From: Eudorina sp. 2006-703-Eu-15
Taxonomy: Eukaryota; Chlorophyta; Chlorophyceae; Chlamydomonadales; Volvocaceae
DNA length: 64,000 nucleotides
Assembly: GCA_003117195.1 (NCBI GenBank)
Contig: BDSI01000021.1
Location: 1,116,001-1,180,000 of the forward strand
Direction of reading: 5' to 3'
The notes beneath the pieces are model-generated. The model saw only the letters and a program-made list of their open reading frames with translations, was not told the DNA's origin and made no database searches. The position numbers and the translations under genes are program-made. Numbering within the stretch: the stretch's first letter is position 1; each line of letters begins with the position of its first letter. Shown here piece by piece: positions 34,301 through 46,900 of the stretch.

Positions 34301-36755
34301 CCGACCCGACCCCACCCGACCCCACCCGACCCGACCCGACCCGACCTGGACGCAGTTGGAACTGACAGACGGCCGGGTGCTGGCGACGCGGCTGGTCGTC
34401 GCCGCTGACGGCGCCGCCAGCCGTGTACGGCAGATGGCGGGACTGCGGACGTGGGGCTGGGGGTACGGCCAGCGGGGCCTCGTCGCCACGGTGATGACGT
34501 CAGGTACGGGAAATACCACCCCAACCACCCCAAACTACCTCCAACACCGCCAGCGCCACAACCAACACCAACGCCACCGGCCTGCCCTGACCTAACTCAC
34601 TGCCCCCGCCAGCACGGGCCCGCACCACCACCTCCGGCACCTCCGCCAGGACCTCTGCCTCCTCCGCAGCTGCACCGCACCGCACCTAACACCCGAAGCA
34701 TGGGGCCGCAGCGGGGGCGCCGGACTGGGCTTGGCTGTTGAGGGAAAGCCAAAAACCTAACTGAAGTATCTCAGCGGTGCTGTCCTCCGACGCAGGTCAA
34801 GTCACCTACCCCTCCCTCCCTGCGCAGTTTGAATATGTCCACCAATTTGCTATATTGCTCCCTCCCTCCCCCCTCCGCCGCCTCGGGCCCGCCTTCCAGA
34901 GCCCTCCGTGACCGCCTGGCAGCGATTCCTGCCCACGGGCCCTCTGGCGCTCCTGCCGGTGCGGGACGGCTACAGCAACATCGTGTGGAGCACCTCCCCG
35001 GCGGCGGCGGAGGCGCTGGAGGCCATGACGCCGCCGGAGTTCGCCGCCGCCGTCAACAAGGTGCGCGCGGATGACCACATCCCGGCGTGCGTGTTTCGCA
35101 TCAGCAAGGGAGCTCGCTGGGGCCCGCTGCAGTAATGTTTAATGAAGGAGCCCGCTCGACTCATACCGTGCCGATTTGCATGTCCGGCGCAGGGGCAGGG
35201 GCCGCTCTGTCCGTGTTTCTTTCGTCCTGTCCCAGTTGTTTTGTGTTGTTAGGGCGCGCACGAAGAGTCATGTGCGCGCTTGCGCCGTCCATGAGGCCCA
35301 TGGGACACGTGTTGCGGCGGCTAGACGATACCACCATCGCGACCAGGGGCTTCCTCACATCCCCAGCGGTTCACGTCTGGGGTGCTGCCCAACCTTTTTG
35401 ACGGGTCGTCTCTCTCTCTCTCTCCCCCTCCGCCCTCCTGCGTTATTAAGATCAACTCGCCTGCTCGCGTCATCACAACCCGTCGTGCGCATCTCCGCTC
35501 CGCACAGGCCCTGCGCGACCCTCCGCCGTCCGCTGCTCCAGGGACGATAACCTCATTTTTGGGTCCTGTGGCTTCCTCCCTGGAGAGATTGAAGCAGCTG
35601 CTGGGCTCCGTGGCTGGATCCTTGTCTGCCGGATCCGCACCTGGATCCGGATCTGGATCTTGGGCGGACGGGTTCCAGGATCCACCGTTGGTCCTAGGCT
35701 GGGCCGGCGGGCCGCCTCGCTCCTTCCCGCTGCAACTCAAGCAGGCTGGCAGGTGGGTAGTTGGGATCTCTGGTAACAGTTGCGTGTGTGAGCGATGTCC
35801 TCGGGCTGCAGTCAGCCGTACTAGCAGGCAGTTACGGTAATCCCCTTCAATGCTAGGATCCTACGAACCGCGCCGGTGCAATTTGGGATTGGTCACGGTG
35901 CTGAAGACGTATTACGGCAGCCCTGAAAACCTAGGGTTGGTCTTACAACGGCGCCACTGGGGCCCCCTGCCCGCAGGTACACGCTTCCCAGACTGGCGCT
36001 TGTCGGCGACGCCGCACATGCCGTACATCCGTTGGCAGGCCAAGGTGTCAACCTGGGTTTCGGAGACGCACGCGCTCTGGCGGAGGCTCTCGCGGCCGCG
36101 GTGGAGACGGGGACCGACCCGGGGGACGCCCGGATGCTGTACGACAGCTACGAGACGCCTCGCCGGCGTGCCGTGCTGACCATGACGGCGGCGCTGGATG
36201 GCATCAAACGAGCGTTCGAGGTAGGAACAGGAAAAGGGCTTTCCGCCGGAAGGCCTATTTAAACTAAACGGAATGTCTCGTGTCAGTGCTGGATTCTGTT
36301 TGCCGTTCATGGCGGTTGGCGATCCGCACGAGCTCGAAGTTGTACGACGCGGGGTCCTCTCTCCTCTCCAGGCTCTGGTTTCGGCCACGTGGCATGGCGG
36401 CATCGTCATGGTGGCTTGAATCTCTAGGGTTTCTGCGCCTTCGCGTGGCCACGTTAACATGGCCTCTACCCCGTTGGTGACTCTGCACGGACGGACGCGT
36501 CGCACACGCACACACCAACACCGGGCACGCACCCCGCGACGTCTCCACTCTCCAGTCCCCGGCACGGCGGCAGCTCTGACCCCACGACCGCACCCCACCC
36601 CTGCCCTATTCTCCACAACCCCGCGCACGCCTACCTGCCTGTAGGTTCAGCAGCCGGGCTTCGCAGCGCTGCGGGGCGTGGGTCTGTGGCTGATTAACGC
36701 CGCGGGGCCGCTGCGCAACGGCATCATGAACTACGCGATGCTCGGCCAGGTCTAG
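31391..36755 (+). CDS. COQ6: COQ6-type FAD-dependent ubiquinone biosynthesis monooxygenase (528 residues)
   Basis: Ten exons join in phase: 31391-31604, 32218-32267, 32459-32599, 32737-32832, 33524-33700, 34356-34503, 34900-35060, 35508-35752, 35977-36220 and 36645-36755. The UbiH/UbiF/COQ6 signatures are all present: the Rossmann FAD motif (YDVVIVGGGMVGAAVAALLG), the DG motif (VVAADGAASRVRQ) and the GD motif (LALVGDAAHAVHPLAGQG, then NLGF). AWQRFLPTGPLALLP is also typical. COQ6 hydroxylates the benzoquinone ring in mitochondrial coenzyme Q synthesis. The N-terminal 50 residues are rich in Arg, Ser, Leu and Ala, as in a mitochondrial transit peptide. Exons 5 and 8 carry low-complexity insertions; exon 8 has repeated GGATCC words coding Gly-Ser. 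Intron 1 holds an R1 repeat and intron 5 a large pentamer array. Confidence 0.93.
31907..32132 (+). repeat. R1 dispersed repeat, long copy in COQ6 intron 1
   Basis: About 225 bp match the copy at 7193-7433. The end of this copy (GGGGCGGGTTAGCGCCCC, then ATATGTAACGATT) matches the partial copy at 6978-7040 more closely. It is flanked on both sides by CCTCACACACCAAA-type simple repeats. Confidence 0.75.
33768..33840. repeat. Two-unit tandem duplication in COQ6 intron 5
   Basis: A 33-bp unit beginning ACTACCTGCTTACAGGACAT is present twice without change, just downstream of exon 5. Each unit contains a TTACAG acceptor-like sequence. Confidence 0.85.
33966..34347. repeat. Pentamer array (CCGAC / CCCAC) in COQ6 intron 5
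   Basis: About 380 bp made almost only of CCCGACCCGAC and CCCGACCCCAC. It keeps frames open on both strands (for example 33587-34408 plus and 33958-34533 minus), which are artefacts. The real exon 6 begins at 34356, immediately after the array. Confidence 0.95.
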
Positions 36756-39700
36756 GGTCTGGGGATGCCCCCCGGAGGACCTCCGGTGGAGTCAGATCGG
36801 GCGATTGCAAGTGGCGCTTCCCCCAGGCCCCGCCCAACGTCCCCGCGGAGGTCTCGGGACGGGTCCGGGTTTCGGATTCCGTGGGAGCAGGGGCTCATTG
36901 ATGTCGGGAGCATGTGTAGCAGCGCGACACAATGGCTTACTCGAGATGTCAGGAGCGGTAGAGCTAGTATGGGGCGAGGACGCCGTGGAAAGGGTTGAAT
37001 CGACGAACTAGACCAAAAACGACGAAAGGGGGGATTTTAAAGCAGCGGCAACATGTAGTCACGTGGATCACGCGGGCTGCCGAGGGCTCCGATGGGCCCG
37101 GCGCCGCCGGCCCAGCATGTCGGGAATGAAGGAAGCCCAACGCAAGGTTGGCACCATCGGCTGGGGTAAGGAGTCAAGGGTTTCCGACGGCTGCAGTGGG
37201 GTCCGCTAGCCACATGTCCAACAGTGACGCCAAGGAGGTGCGGGGCCGGGCAGGTGCGACATGCGCGCTGTCGTGTGTGTGTGTTCCTGTGTGTTCGTAG
37301 GTAGGCAGCGCAGGAGTGCGTAACATGCAAGGGGCATAGTTGAGCCCGGAAAATGCCCGTATCAAGTAGGCTCTCTCTCAGGGCTGGCCTTACGTACCGC
37401 TCGTGGCTGCGATGTGGGTGCCGGTGTGTGTCGGTGGGTTCGGACGGTGGGACGATGAGAGGAGGAGGCGAAGGAGGACTCCTGGATTGGAGCCGTGCCG
37501 CACACTAAGTAGAGCGGGGGGACCGCGATCCAGCAGCGCGACCGTATGAACGGGCCTGGCACGCAACGCTTCGTTCGCAGCCCCGCCCTTTGGCCCCAAA
37601 GGCTCCATTATCAGAACATAAATTTACGAAGGCGCTGTCATGGCAGATTAAAGGCCAGCGAAAGGGTGGATATGCCCAGGAAGCCCCGACGCCTATGCGC
37701 GTCAGCGTCAGGTCGTATGTCAGGTTCAGCGCCAGACTACACAAGTTCGTTTGACGTTGCCAGCAAATGAGGTTGTTTTGGGAAATGCCATGACCATTGG
37801 TCAGTGCAACGTTGGGCAATACCAGTTGCTTGCATGACAACGGACGCGACAGACGTCAGCGACCTTGCATCGTCCGGCCAGGACGCTGCTCATGAGCAAA
37901 ATTAACATAATCCCTGACAGTAACAAGATAACATGTTCGTTTAACCATAATGCGCATGCAAACAGAGCAGTGTTACAGCAAAACCGCGTGGGCGCAGGAA
38001 AGATTACAGCGTTACAGCTATTGCAAAATTGGAGCGGATTTTCTAGCACGCAACGTACTGCCATCGAACATACGGAAGCGTTGATGAGTCGAAGGGTACG
38101 GTACGGTACGGTTTTTGAACTCGATGAGCAAACCCTATTTTACATCGCGGTCATCTGTTATGAGCGCAATCTGATGCCGAGCACAGAAAAGTCAAATGGC
38201 ACCTGCCCAACCTTTCGTCTCTCGGAGTCTCGGTCGCTCTCCATTTCGGTGTTTCCATCTATTACATTTACGCCTGGGTGAGGCTTGGACATTCCATGTT
38301 TATTTTCTCGTTCGTTAGGAGATGCGCGATGTGGTTTCGCCTTACAGTGCGACATTGGCGAAAGTAACGTCGCATGGCGTTCCGTGCTTCGGAAATGTCA
38401 AGAGAAGAAATGATATCGTCGAACAAAGCGAACAGCAAGCCAGTTCAGTATCATGAAACCCAGCTGGGGTAGCTATAATGAAGGACATGGACCGCTGCCG
38501 GGAACCGACAGGGCAACACACCCAGACGCACCCGACCGAAACCTCCCAATCCAGCCGCTGCCCGCCTCCTCAAATCCCTTCATGACATTTCCGACTGCAA
38601 ACTACAACATCCAAAACTCAAAGCCCCCTGCGCGCAATGCTGCACCTGCCCGTATGTAACTCATCGCCATCATCCCAAACCTCCCACACAAAAGAAAATA
38701 AAGAGCGCAACCTTAACGGCGTGAAAATAAAGCGGGAAGGACAGGCCAGTATGGCGCGGACTGCCGTGCAGAGCAAGCTGGTTACGGGCAAGACGTACGT
38801 CTACGACGCTCAGCAGATGATGTGGTCGGTTTGTCGCGGCCGTGACATAACCGGACCCCGTGAATCGGTATCTGCCCTTCTAAAGCCGACCATGACACCC
38901 CATCGAGGCAATGCGGGAACGCTCCCAATCCTGCCGCCTGTGCCCGTGGCCTCGGCCCACACAGCATGCCACGTGTTGTGCATGGTGCAGAAAAGAGGCG
39001 TGGCCCTCCCCCATATCCTGTCCGCTTGCGCTACGTGCGGACACGCCCGACCCCTGGCAGCAGCAACGGACCTGTACAATCTGCGCCCCGCCTCCTCCGG
39101 CCCCCCCCGATCCCGGCTTCCCAGGGTTGCCATTCACATCCGCGGATGATACCCACTCTTCCGCCCGCCGCGCCCCGCGTGAGCAATCCTGAGAGCTACA
39201 CCGCCGGCAGTCGTCCTAGTCATCCAGCCATAGACCTGAGGCAACTGCAGGGAGCGGGTACACATGCTGCGGCGGGTCCTCCACCAACGTTGAGACTCCC
39301 AGCGGCGACCTGCCCTGGACGCCCCGTTCCTCAACGCTGCTGCACACATCACCCGGTGGAACACCATCGTCGCACAACACACGCCGTCGCCTCCATGGCC
39401 GCTCCTGCCTTTTTTCGCGACATGTCCCGATTCCTTCGAAGGCGTGAAAAATTCGAATTCCTTTACGCCGCGCAACTACGCGAGAGACAGATGCAGGCAG
39501 CACGTCTACGGAGCATGCGGACCGCGGCGGCAACGACGATGCGCGCCCGGGCACAACTGCAGCATAAGGGCGGTTTCAAGGCCCCCGCACCCGCACCAGC
39601 ATGGTGTTGAGGCGAACGCAAGCCAGCCTGGTGTTGTCGCGTGCCCCCGGCCCTCGAACATCGCTGCATCCGAGTGAAGACCGCGCACCTACTCGAGCTC

Positions 39701-41731
39701 AGCACTTCCGACGTCATCGCCACACGCCAGACACAAATGTCAAGTTGTTAACAGTAAGAGGGATCTGAGATATTGTTCTTTCGAAGATCATGTTCAGGAT
39801 TTCGTGAACCATGCCCCCCAATCCATACACCTCATAGCTACCCCCAAAGCCCATGGCGAAAACCCAAATTAGAGCATCGTCATGTCCACCGTCTTAAGTG
39901 TCAGTCAGTCCATCAGTCGGTGGCGTCGCGGCGACACGCGCCCCCGACACCGCTCCCCTCCCCCCACGTGACAGGTTCTGTTCTGTCTTACCACCGCGCG
40001 CAGTCACGTCACGTGAGACCCGCAGCCACAGCAGCAGCAGCGCTGGCACGCCGTCGGCGGCGGTCCCCGGCGGCGGTCCCCCCCAGACCCTCGTCCCCAG
40101 AGTCTGGAGTGCCAACGGTACACATCACTCAGCGTCGTTGTGTTTTCATATGACGTTCCCATATGAAGTTCCCACCGGCCAGGATCTTTGCTGCGGCGCG
40201 GTACCGCCGCGTCCCCAAGGCCCCTTCGTGACGGGCGCACTCGATTTAATGAGCCGCGACGCGCGCGGGCGTCATCGCAGCCTCTCCCGTCACCGCATCA
40301 GTCGCGTCCGGTCCGAGGGGGCACGTCGATACCGCGGGGGATGGGATGGGATGGCGACATGCTCCTTTTCTAAACACATGCACCCGACACGACACGTTGG
40401 CAGGCGCCCGTAGCCTCCGCCAACAGCCCCTCGCCGCTTGCGGGCCGCTTCAGCAGGAGAAGTACCCCATTCAGGCCGCCAAGCGGGTTGCCTCGAGGGG
40501 TCGTGTGCGGCCCTTCGTGACTCAGTGCCACACACGCGGACGGGCTCTGCCGCCATTCACGCACATGCTGTGTCGGACCGGACCGTTTCGGGTTCCGCCG
40601 CCGTGCCCAGATTACCATCTTCGTAAACGCATAACTGCGTGCCGCGCCATTAGTACCACGACTTTCCACCATCAACATCACATGCCCTGGAAAATGACAC
40701 GCGATGAGACGATGCCATGACGACACGCCGATGCGCGCACGATGCGGAATTGCGGATCTACGCGGCCATCGAAAACCCGCCGGCTCCCCTCGCCGCGCGC
40801 CCAGGCGGCAAGCGAGCCGCCCTGCTCAGATTGCGTTTAATCTGAATCCGCCGGGCGACACGCCTTCCGCACGCCACCCCGCTCCACCCTCTTGCCCGGC
40901 GCCCCTCCCCCCGCCTGCAAACAGTCAGCGCGCGCGGCCAGGACTGCCCAGCTGCCCGACCGTGGACCCAAATGACCGACCCAAGAGTCACGGGCACAGA
41001 GGTCCGACCGAAACGACCCCGCCATAGCAGCCCGGCTGTGGCTGCTGCGGCTGCTTTGGGACTGCGACTTGCCGTGTGTGGTCTGCTGCCCGACCGTGGC
41101 AACACTGACCAGTGCTCGGGGGCCCCGGTGACGGCAGGAATGAGGCGTGTGTGTCCACGAACACACAACCGCGTAATTTGGAGTCATCAGAAATGCTATA
41201 GACGCATCCCGAGCATATGCATGACCGTCCAGCCGACGCGGCACCGTGGTGGTTGTGATGCCCGTCGGGTGCCCACTCGGCGTGACGTGGCACCATTCGT
41301 TGACCCCGCGGTAGTGGACGGCCGCCGCTTGGCCCGCGTACCTGCGGCCGCCAACCTGCGCTGCGTATTGTGGACCGCTCCCTCCCTCACGATATTCCTA
41401 AATCGCCTATTCCTATCTTGATGTCCTGTATCTATCCATCTGCCTGGAACCCCCCCCCCCGCACACCTTTTAAGAGCCAACATGCGACCGCACAGCAAAG
41501 CGCCGCCCGTAAGAACAAGATCCGGCCGCTGTAGCTCCCATTCCGTCCACCCGGGTTCCCCGTGGTTGCCCAGCCTGGGTGGGTCTGGCCAGGCCTATCC
41601 AGACCTACCCAGCGCTGGGCCACAAGCTAGGGGAGCGCGCGCGGCCACGCTCAGGACGGCGCGAGCACATCCGTCGCAGAAGCTCGATTACCGAGCAAGA
41701 TACGACACAACCCATTGGTGGTGACGCTCCG
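36756..41731. other. Gene-poor region of about 5 kb between convergent COQ6 and transporter genes
   Basis: No gene is convincing. Base composition changes along the stretch: 37.6-38.45 kb is comparatively AT-rich, 39-41.6 kb GC-rich. Candidate frames are 38751-39149 (plus), 39394-39610 (plus, a 71-residue Arg-rich frame beginning MAAPAFFRDMSRFLRRREKF) and several short ones; none shows a known motif. A relic of a transposable element is possible. Confidence 0.45.
39394..39610 (+). CDS. Possible small Arg/Ala-rich protein or exon (weak)
   Basis: An ATG-started frame of about 71 codons encodes a basic, helical-looking peptide (FLRRREKFEFLYAAQLRERQ) and ends at TGA 39608-39610. Codon content looks more protein-like than the surroundings. 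There is no family match I can name and no flanking exons I can join, so this may be chance or part of an element. Confidence 0.2.
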
Positions 41732-43640
41732 TCAGACGCTGGGCTGCCCACTGCCCACTGTGAGACCACCGGCAGATCCCCGAACGCCGGTGGCCGAGGA
41801 TATGTTGGCCCGAGCGGTCAGCTCCCGCACCCCTGCCGAGCCCGACACGTTGATCACGTGGGGCTTCTCGTCAGCGCCGGTACTGCCGCTCGCCGCGCTC
41901 TCCACCGCCGCCGCCAGCGCTGCCTGGGCTTCCGCATTCCCCAGACTGACGGTGCGACTTGGCAGCGGTGTCGCCTTGGCGAAGACGAACAGGAAGCCCG
42001 CCACAAGACCCATCCCGATCGACAGCAGATTGGTTGGCGTGGCTGGCTCCGCGAAGTACCACATGCCGACCACCGCCACCACCACCTTGTTCATCGAGCC
42101 CGTCAAGCTGTAAATGGTGGCGGAGGTGCGGCTCATGCACCAAATGCTCGCAAAGGATACGCCGAATCCCAGCAGCGCGCCCATTAAGACGACAATGTTG
42201 AACTCCGGGTCGCGTAAGAGTTGGTAGTTCCGAAGCCGCGCGGGCTCGCCGAAAAGGACGGAGAGCAGGACGAGCATGGGTACGGAAAGGACATTGTTGT
42301 AGTACACCATGCTTAGTTCGCTGAGCCGCCGTCGAGGTTGGGCTGCGTGTGGCGGGTGGTGGAGCGGGTGGTGGGCTCCGGAGCCAACCGAACTAGATGC
42401 GCCAGAGCTGCCGCTCCCGCCGCCGCCATTGCCGTGCGAGTGGGTATTGTCGTGAGACGAGCTGCTGGATTGCGACGATGTGCTCAACGACCGCACCACC
42501 GAAGAAAGGTGCAGGCTGTACGCTGCAGTAAAGACGCAGTTGACAAGCTGCCAGGCGTACCCAGATGGTGAGAAGGACAGGTCAGACCAGCCGCCCATGG
42601 CCGCTGACAGGATCATGAGGCCCAAACAAGCCCATACCTGTAAGGCGCATCGACGGAGTACACGGGGGACTGGGCTGGAGGACAAGGGGAGAAACCAATA
42701 GCGCGTCCTGTCGGTCTGCCATTACCACACCGATATCACAACATCTGCGTCCCCACCCCTTCGCCGGTGCATACCCAACGCAGCTGCAGCTGCCGTGGAA
42801 GGACCCCTCACCTGCCACGAGTACGTCTTGTCGAAGAAGTACCAATCACCCAGGATGGTCAGCAGGTTGGAGAGGTTCTTCAGGACCGTGAACATGCCGG
42901 CCGAGACCGACATAAGTGCGTAGAATCCTGGTGCAGTTAAGGCGAAACGGCAGGAATCCGTGCAGGGTTTGGGGCAGCGTGGTTGCAAGGGCGGGGTCAG
43001 GAGGGTTCAGCAGGGGCGGAGTAGGGAGGGACCTGCGGCGTATTTTGCAGCCGTGATGCCGATGGAAGAACTGGAGGTGACACGAGGCATGTACAGGGCC
43101 GCTCGGGCGGTGAACACCCTGGACAGGAACGACACCGCCCGTCGACGGGGCACTGTGCCATGATCATTTGCCCTGTCAGAATGTACACTCTAAATAAAAC
43201 ACAACCCTAAGGAACGGCACGTCCAAAGCGTCGAAACCCACCCGGCGGTGTTTACCTGTCGCGTTCATGAGCACGAAAATTACGTTGACTGGAAACCATA
43301 GCTTAACAATCTCCCAGCGCATCGGTTCCAAATGCAAGATGCCGACAAAGTTCAGCAGCTTCAAGAGCATTACAGCGATCCCAAACTGGATAGTCAACAG
43401 AACATTTGGTGCTGGGAACTGATACGTTGACAGAGCATGCTTATTGAACAGGATTGTGCCGGCAGACACCAAGCAGTAGACGGCTTCTGCTGCGAGCGCT
43501 GATGACCCTCCTGCGTCCGCCCAAGGTAGAGCGCCGGCGATTGATCCCCTACTCTGAGTCATCTTCCTCGCCTGTCCAATCTGCACTGCTACAGGCTGCC
43601 TGCGGCAACGCGCTCGTCCGTCCTCAGCCTCATTCTCCAA
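41732..43640 (-). CDS. Nucleotide-sugar transporter, GONST / GDP-mannose type (468 residues)
   Basis: Three exons join in phase: 43640-43256, 42927-42812 and 42637-41732. The protein is a polytopic membrane protein of the drug/metabolite transporter superfamily, with about ten hydrophobic spans. Recognisable blocks are GTILFNKHALSTYQFPAPN in the first span region, LLTILGDWYFF, MVYYNNVLSVPMLVLLS, and SATIYSLTGSMNKVVVAVVG. The last aligns with the GALNK-type nucleotide-binding motif of GDP-mannose carriers, here GSMNK. These carriers import GDP-sugars into the Golgi for glycosylation. A Ser/His/Gly-rich insertion (about residues 219-258) lies in a loop, and a hydrophilic Ala/Gly/Ser tail follows the last span. 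The start could also be the internal Met at 43562. The substrate is inferred. Confidence 0.85.
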
Positions 43641-43955
43641 GGGCAGCTGTTGGATTGGGAGTTGTGGTACTGTAGTTTAACATTGGTCAGTTCTAGCTGT
43701 AGACCCGGGTATGAAATGTGACTGCAATATGCTCGCCGTTTCAGTTGCGTTCTGGGAAAGGAAAGGGGGTAGTGCCAAGTCGATACGATAATTGTCAGAA
43801 CATCTCAACCTTCGCAATAAAATCTAGCAGCAGTCTACTCGCCACAGCAGGAGAAAAGCTGCGTGATGGTTGTCGCGGAGGGCGCGTACGGCGTATACAA
43901 CGACCTGTCAGACTGATGTTTCGTCGGCGCCGATGGTGGACATCAATTGAGAAAT
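43641..43955. promoter_or_regulatory. Bidirectional promoter region: transporter / ELP6
   Basis: 315 bp separate the diverging start codons of the sugar transporter and ELP6. No TATA box is convincing. Confidence 0.5.
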
Positions 43956-46900
43956 ATGCATAATGAAATGGCGCTTTGCAGTGGCATATCAACACCAGAA
44001 TGCTTTCAGGGAGTTACCGGTTTGACAATTGTTCGGAGCTCTCTGCGACTATCTCATTCATTTATTGTGCAACAATATTTGCGCTCGCTACTTCAAAAGG
44101 GTTACTTGGTGAGTGTTCGTACGACGCTTCACAGCACCTTGATACTTCATTGCAATCCTTCAGTTTGTGTTGCTTTCTTGTAAGACCAGTGGTACAACGA
44201 ATTGCATTTCGTCGCTACAACTGCAGTACTTGCACAGAGTTGCAACCTTACTCACGCGTCTGGACGTTTGTCGCACTCCCTCTGGACGAACCGCATAGTC
44301 GGGCACCAGGTGTACCCTGTACCGGGGTCGACGCCCTCACCCCTCGTTCGTGTTCCGCGCTCGAGCCTGCAGGTGATTTTGGTCGCAGCGGAGCAATCGT
44401 TTGAGCGGTACCAGTATGCATCAAAAAAGACGGTGGGTTTGGATTTCTTTGCGTGCGTACGGATGTGGATGCAACGCGCCCAAGTCCCGTGTATCTGATT
44501 TTGCATTAAACGAATGCATACTTCATGCCAGGGCTCCTGTGGGGTGTTGAGGAAGTCTGCTGCACGTCCCGATCACACCCGTCTTCATGCCTGCCAGCGA
44601 ACATGCCCGGATGGACCCCGCCAGGGGAGACGCCCCCTGCGCACGAGGGACTTCCGACCCCTGCCCACCCACCCCTCCACACACACCTACCCTCATGCGC
44701 AACGTGGCTGCTGCGGGCAGCACGCCTTTTCGGCGCCGCCATAATACCAGCCCACCGTAATCCGACCATCACTTCGGCCCTCTGCCCCAGGGCCTGAACC
44801 TGCTGCCGTACTGCCAATCCGGTCACCTAGTCGTACTGGACGCCCCGCTGGCCCCCCTGGACGAGCAGTCCTGTCCCCCAGACGAGCAGGGTAAGTCAGG
44901 GTGGGGAGGAGGTCGCCTCTACTATTCCTACTACTACTACCACTACTTCTATACAATCGGTGCAATTTTTTTAGCGATTTCGCTGTCTTTATTGACAAAG
45001 GGGAAGAGTTCGCCTCTGAATCCGCTTGGCCGCCATGGCCGGAAACATGCGGATGCTCTGCACCGGGATTCATGGCACACGGTCACGCATCGTGCCGTCG
45101 GCGGTTGTGCATCGGGCCGTTGGCAGGTGTGCATGCAGTGCATCGGGCCCTCGGCGGTTGTGCATCGGGCCCTCGGCGGTTGTGCGTCGGGCCCTCGGCG
45201 GTTGCGCATCGGGCCCTCGGCGGTTGCGCATCGGGCCCTCGGCGGTTGTGCATCGGGACCTCGGCGGTTGTGCATCGGGACCTCGGCGGTTGTGCATCGG
45301 GCCCTCGGCGGTTGTTCATCGGGCCCTCGGCGGTTGTGCAGGATGGCCTGGGTCTCTGGACGCCTCTCGGCAGTCTAACGAACTGGGCAGAGAACTGGGT
45401 GCTTTGCGACTTTCCACTCCAACGGGCAGCCGCCGCTCATTCAGCCATCCAGCATCCTTGGAACATCCCCAATATTTCATTCTTCGAGCCATGTCACCAT
45501 GCACCGCGCCTGATGCCGCGCGCGTGCAACCCCGGGACAGCGCCACGCCTCGCTTGGTTCGCAAGAAAGTAGACCCCGCGGGTCTCACAGGTGGCAGCCT
45601 AATAAGGCCCATTCTGTCAAGCAAGGCATCCATAACTGCAAGCAATGTCATATCAAGCAAACAGGCCGCAGGCGCTGTGACGGACCCCACCCGCCGCCCC
45701 CTGCATACTCTCGTACCAGAGCGCGCTTGCGGGAACAGCTCCTCCAGCAGCCGCATCACCACCACCACCACCGCCGCCGCCGCCGAGACCGCCGTCAGCG
45801 GCAGCGCCGGCGGAGCAGCTGCTGTGGGCTGCAGCGTGCTGCAGCAGCTGTACGGCGCTATCCGGCGGGCGGCCGAGCAGCAGCCACCGTCGGCGGCAGC
45901 GCCGCCGGCAGGTGTCGCGGTCATCCTCGACTCATTGACGGTAATACTGTAGCCCTGCGATGTGACGGCGGGCAGCTGTCTTATCTCGGTGGTCGTCTTG
46001 GCGGGGGATGGGGGTCGCTGCCGGGTTCCCCAAGATGACACGAAGGACTTGATGCCAGAACGCACTCCGTGCGTCCCGGATGTGTCGGCACAATGAGCGC
46101 GCGTCGGCGGCATCTGCCGTGCGCAGGGGCGCAAGCAAGCCAGCGTGCCAAGCGTGTTTCGCGTACGGTGGTACGGGTGCACGTGCCTCTGCATGGATGC
46201 CTCCCTGTCGGAGGCACGTGCCTCTGCGCGGATCCCTCCCTGAGTCCCTGTCGGATGCACGTGCCGGCGCGGCAGTTCCCCCGCCGGGACATCCCCGGCG
46301 GATCCCGCATCCCCGGAGGCCGTCGCCGTCGATGGACGGTGCACGGTGGTTTGTTGCCGTCGTCGTCGCCGCCGACTAAGCCCCGACTGACTCGTCCACC
46401 CGGGCGCGGGCGCGCCTCCGCTGTACGGCACCCCCAGGTGCTGGCGAGCCTCCGCCGCGACGAGTCGGATTGGGCGGCGTTCCTGCACTATTGCTGCACC
46501 CGCGGCCCTGGCGCCGCCGCCGCGCTCGCCGCCGGTCCGCATCATGCGCAGGTGCGGCCGCGGCTGTCTCTTGTGGGGACACGGGCGCTGACGGCGCGGA
46601 CACAGCACACAGCATACAGCACGTGTACCGGCAGGCCGGCGTCATCCCAATCCTCTGCTCTCCTTTCTTACCCAGATATGGTCCGCTAATTGTGAATGGA
46701 ACAAGTGCAAGTGCTCCGTGCGTCGGCCCGCACCTGAGCATCCGCTTTGGCACACAGACCCGACAAACCACAAGGCGGCCATTTCCATGGACCCTGTGTT
46801 GATGTACCGCCGCTTGGGAGCGCCCCACCTTGTGTGGGAAGAGAGGGCGGTTGGTAACGGGCGCCCGGATGTGGCGCAGCGTGCTCGGAATGGGACGGGG

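Noticed and set aside
33587..34533. Long frames on both strands across the CCGAC/CCCAC array
   Set aside because: A five-base repeat without stop codons keeps any frame open; the COQ6 exons on either side splice over it.
44901..46608. Large frames including a 430-codon minus frame at 45316-46608
   Set aside because: They run through a 22-bp minisatellite and lie opposite ELP6 exons 4 and 5, which join in phase on the plus strand.
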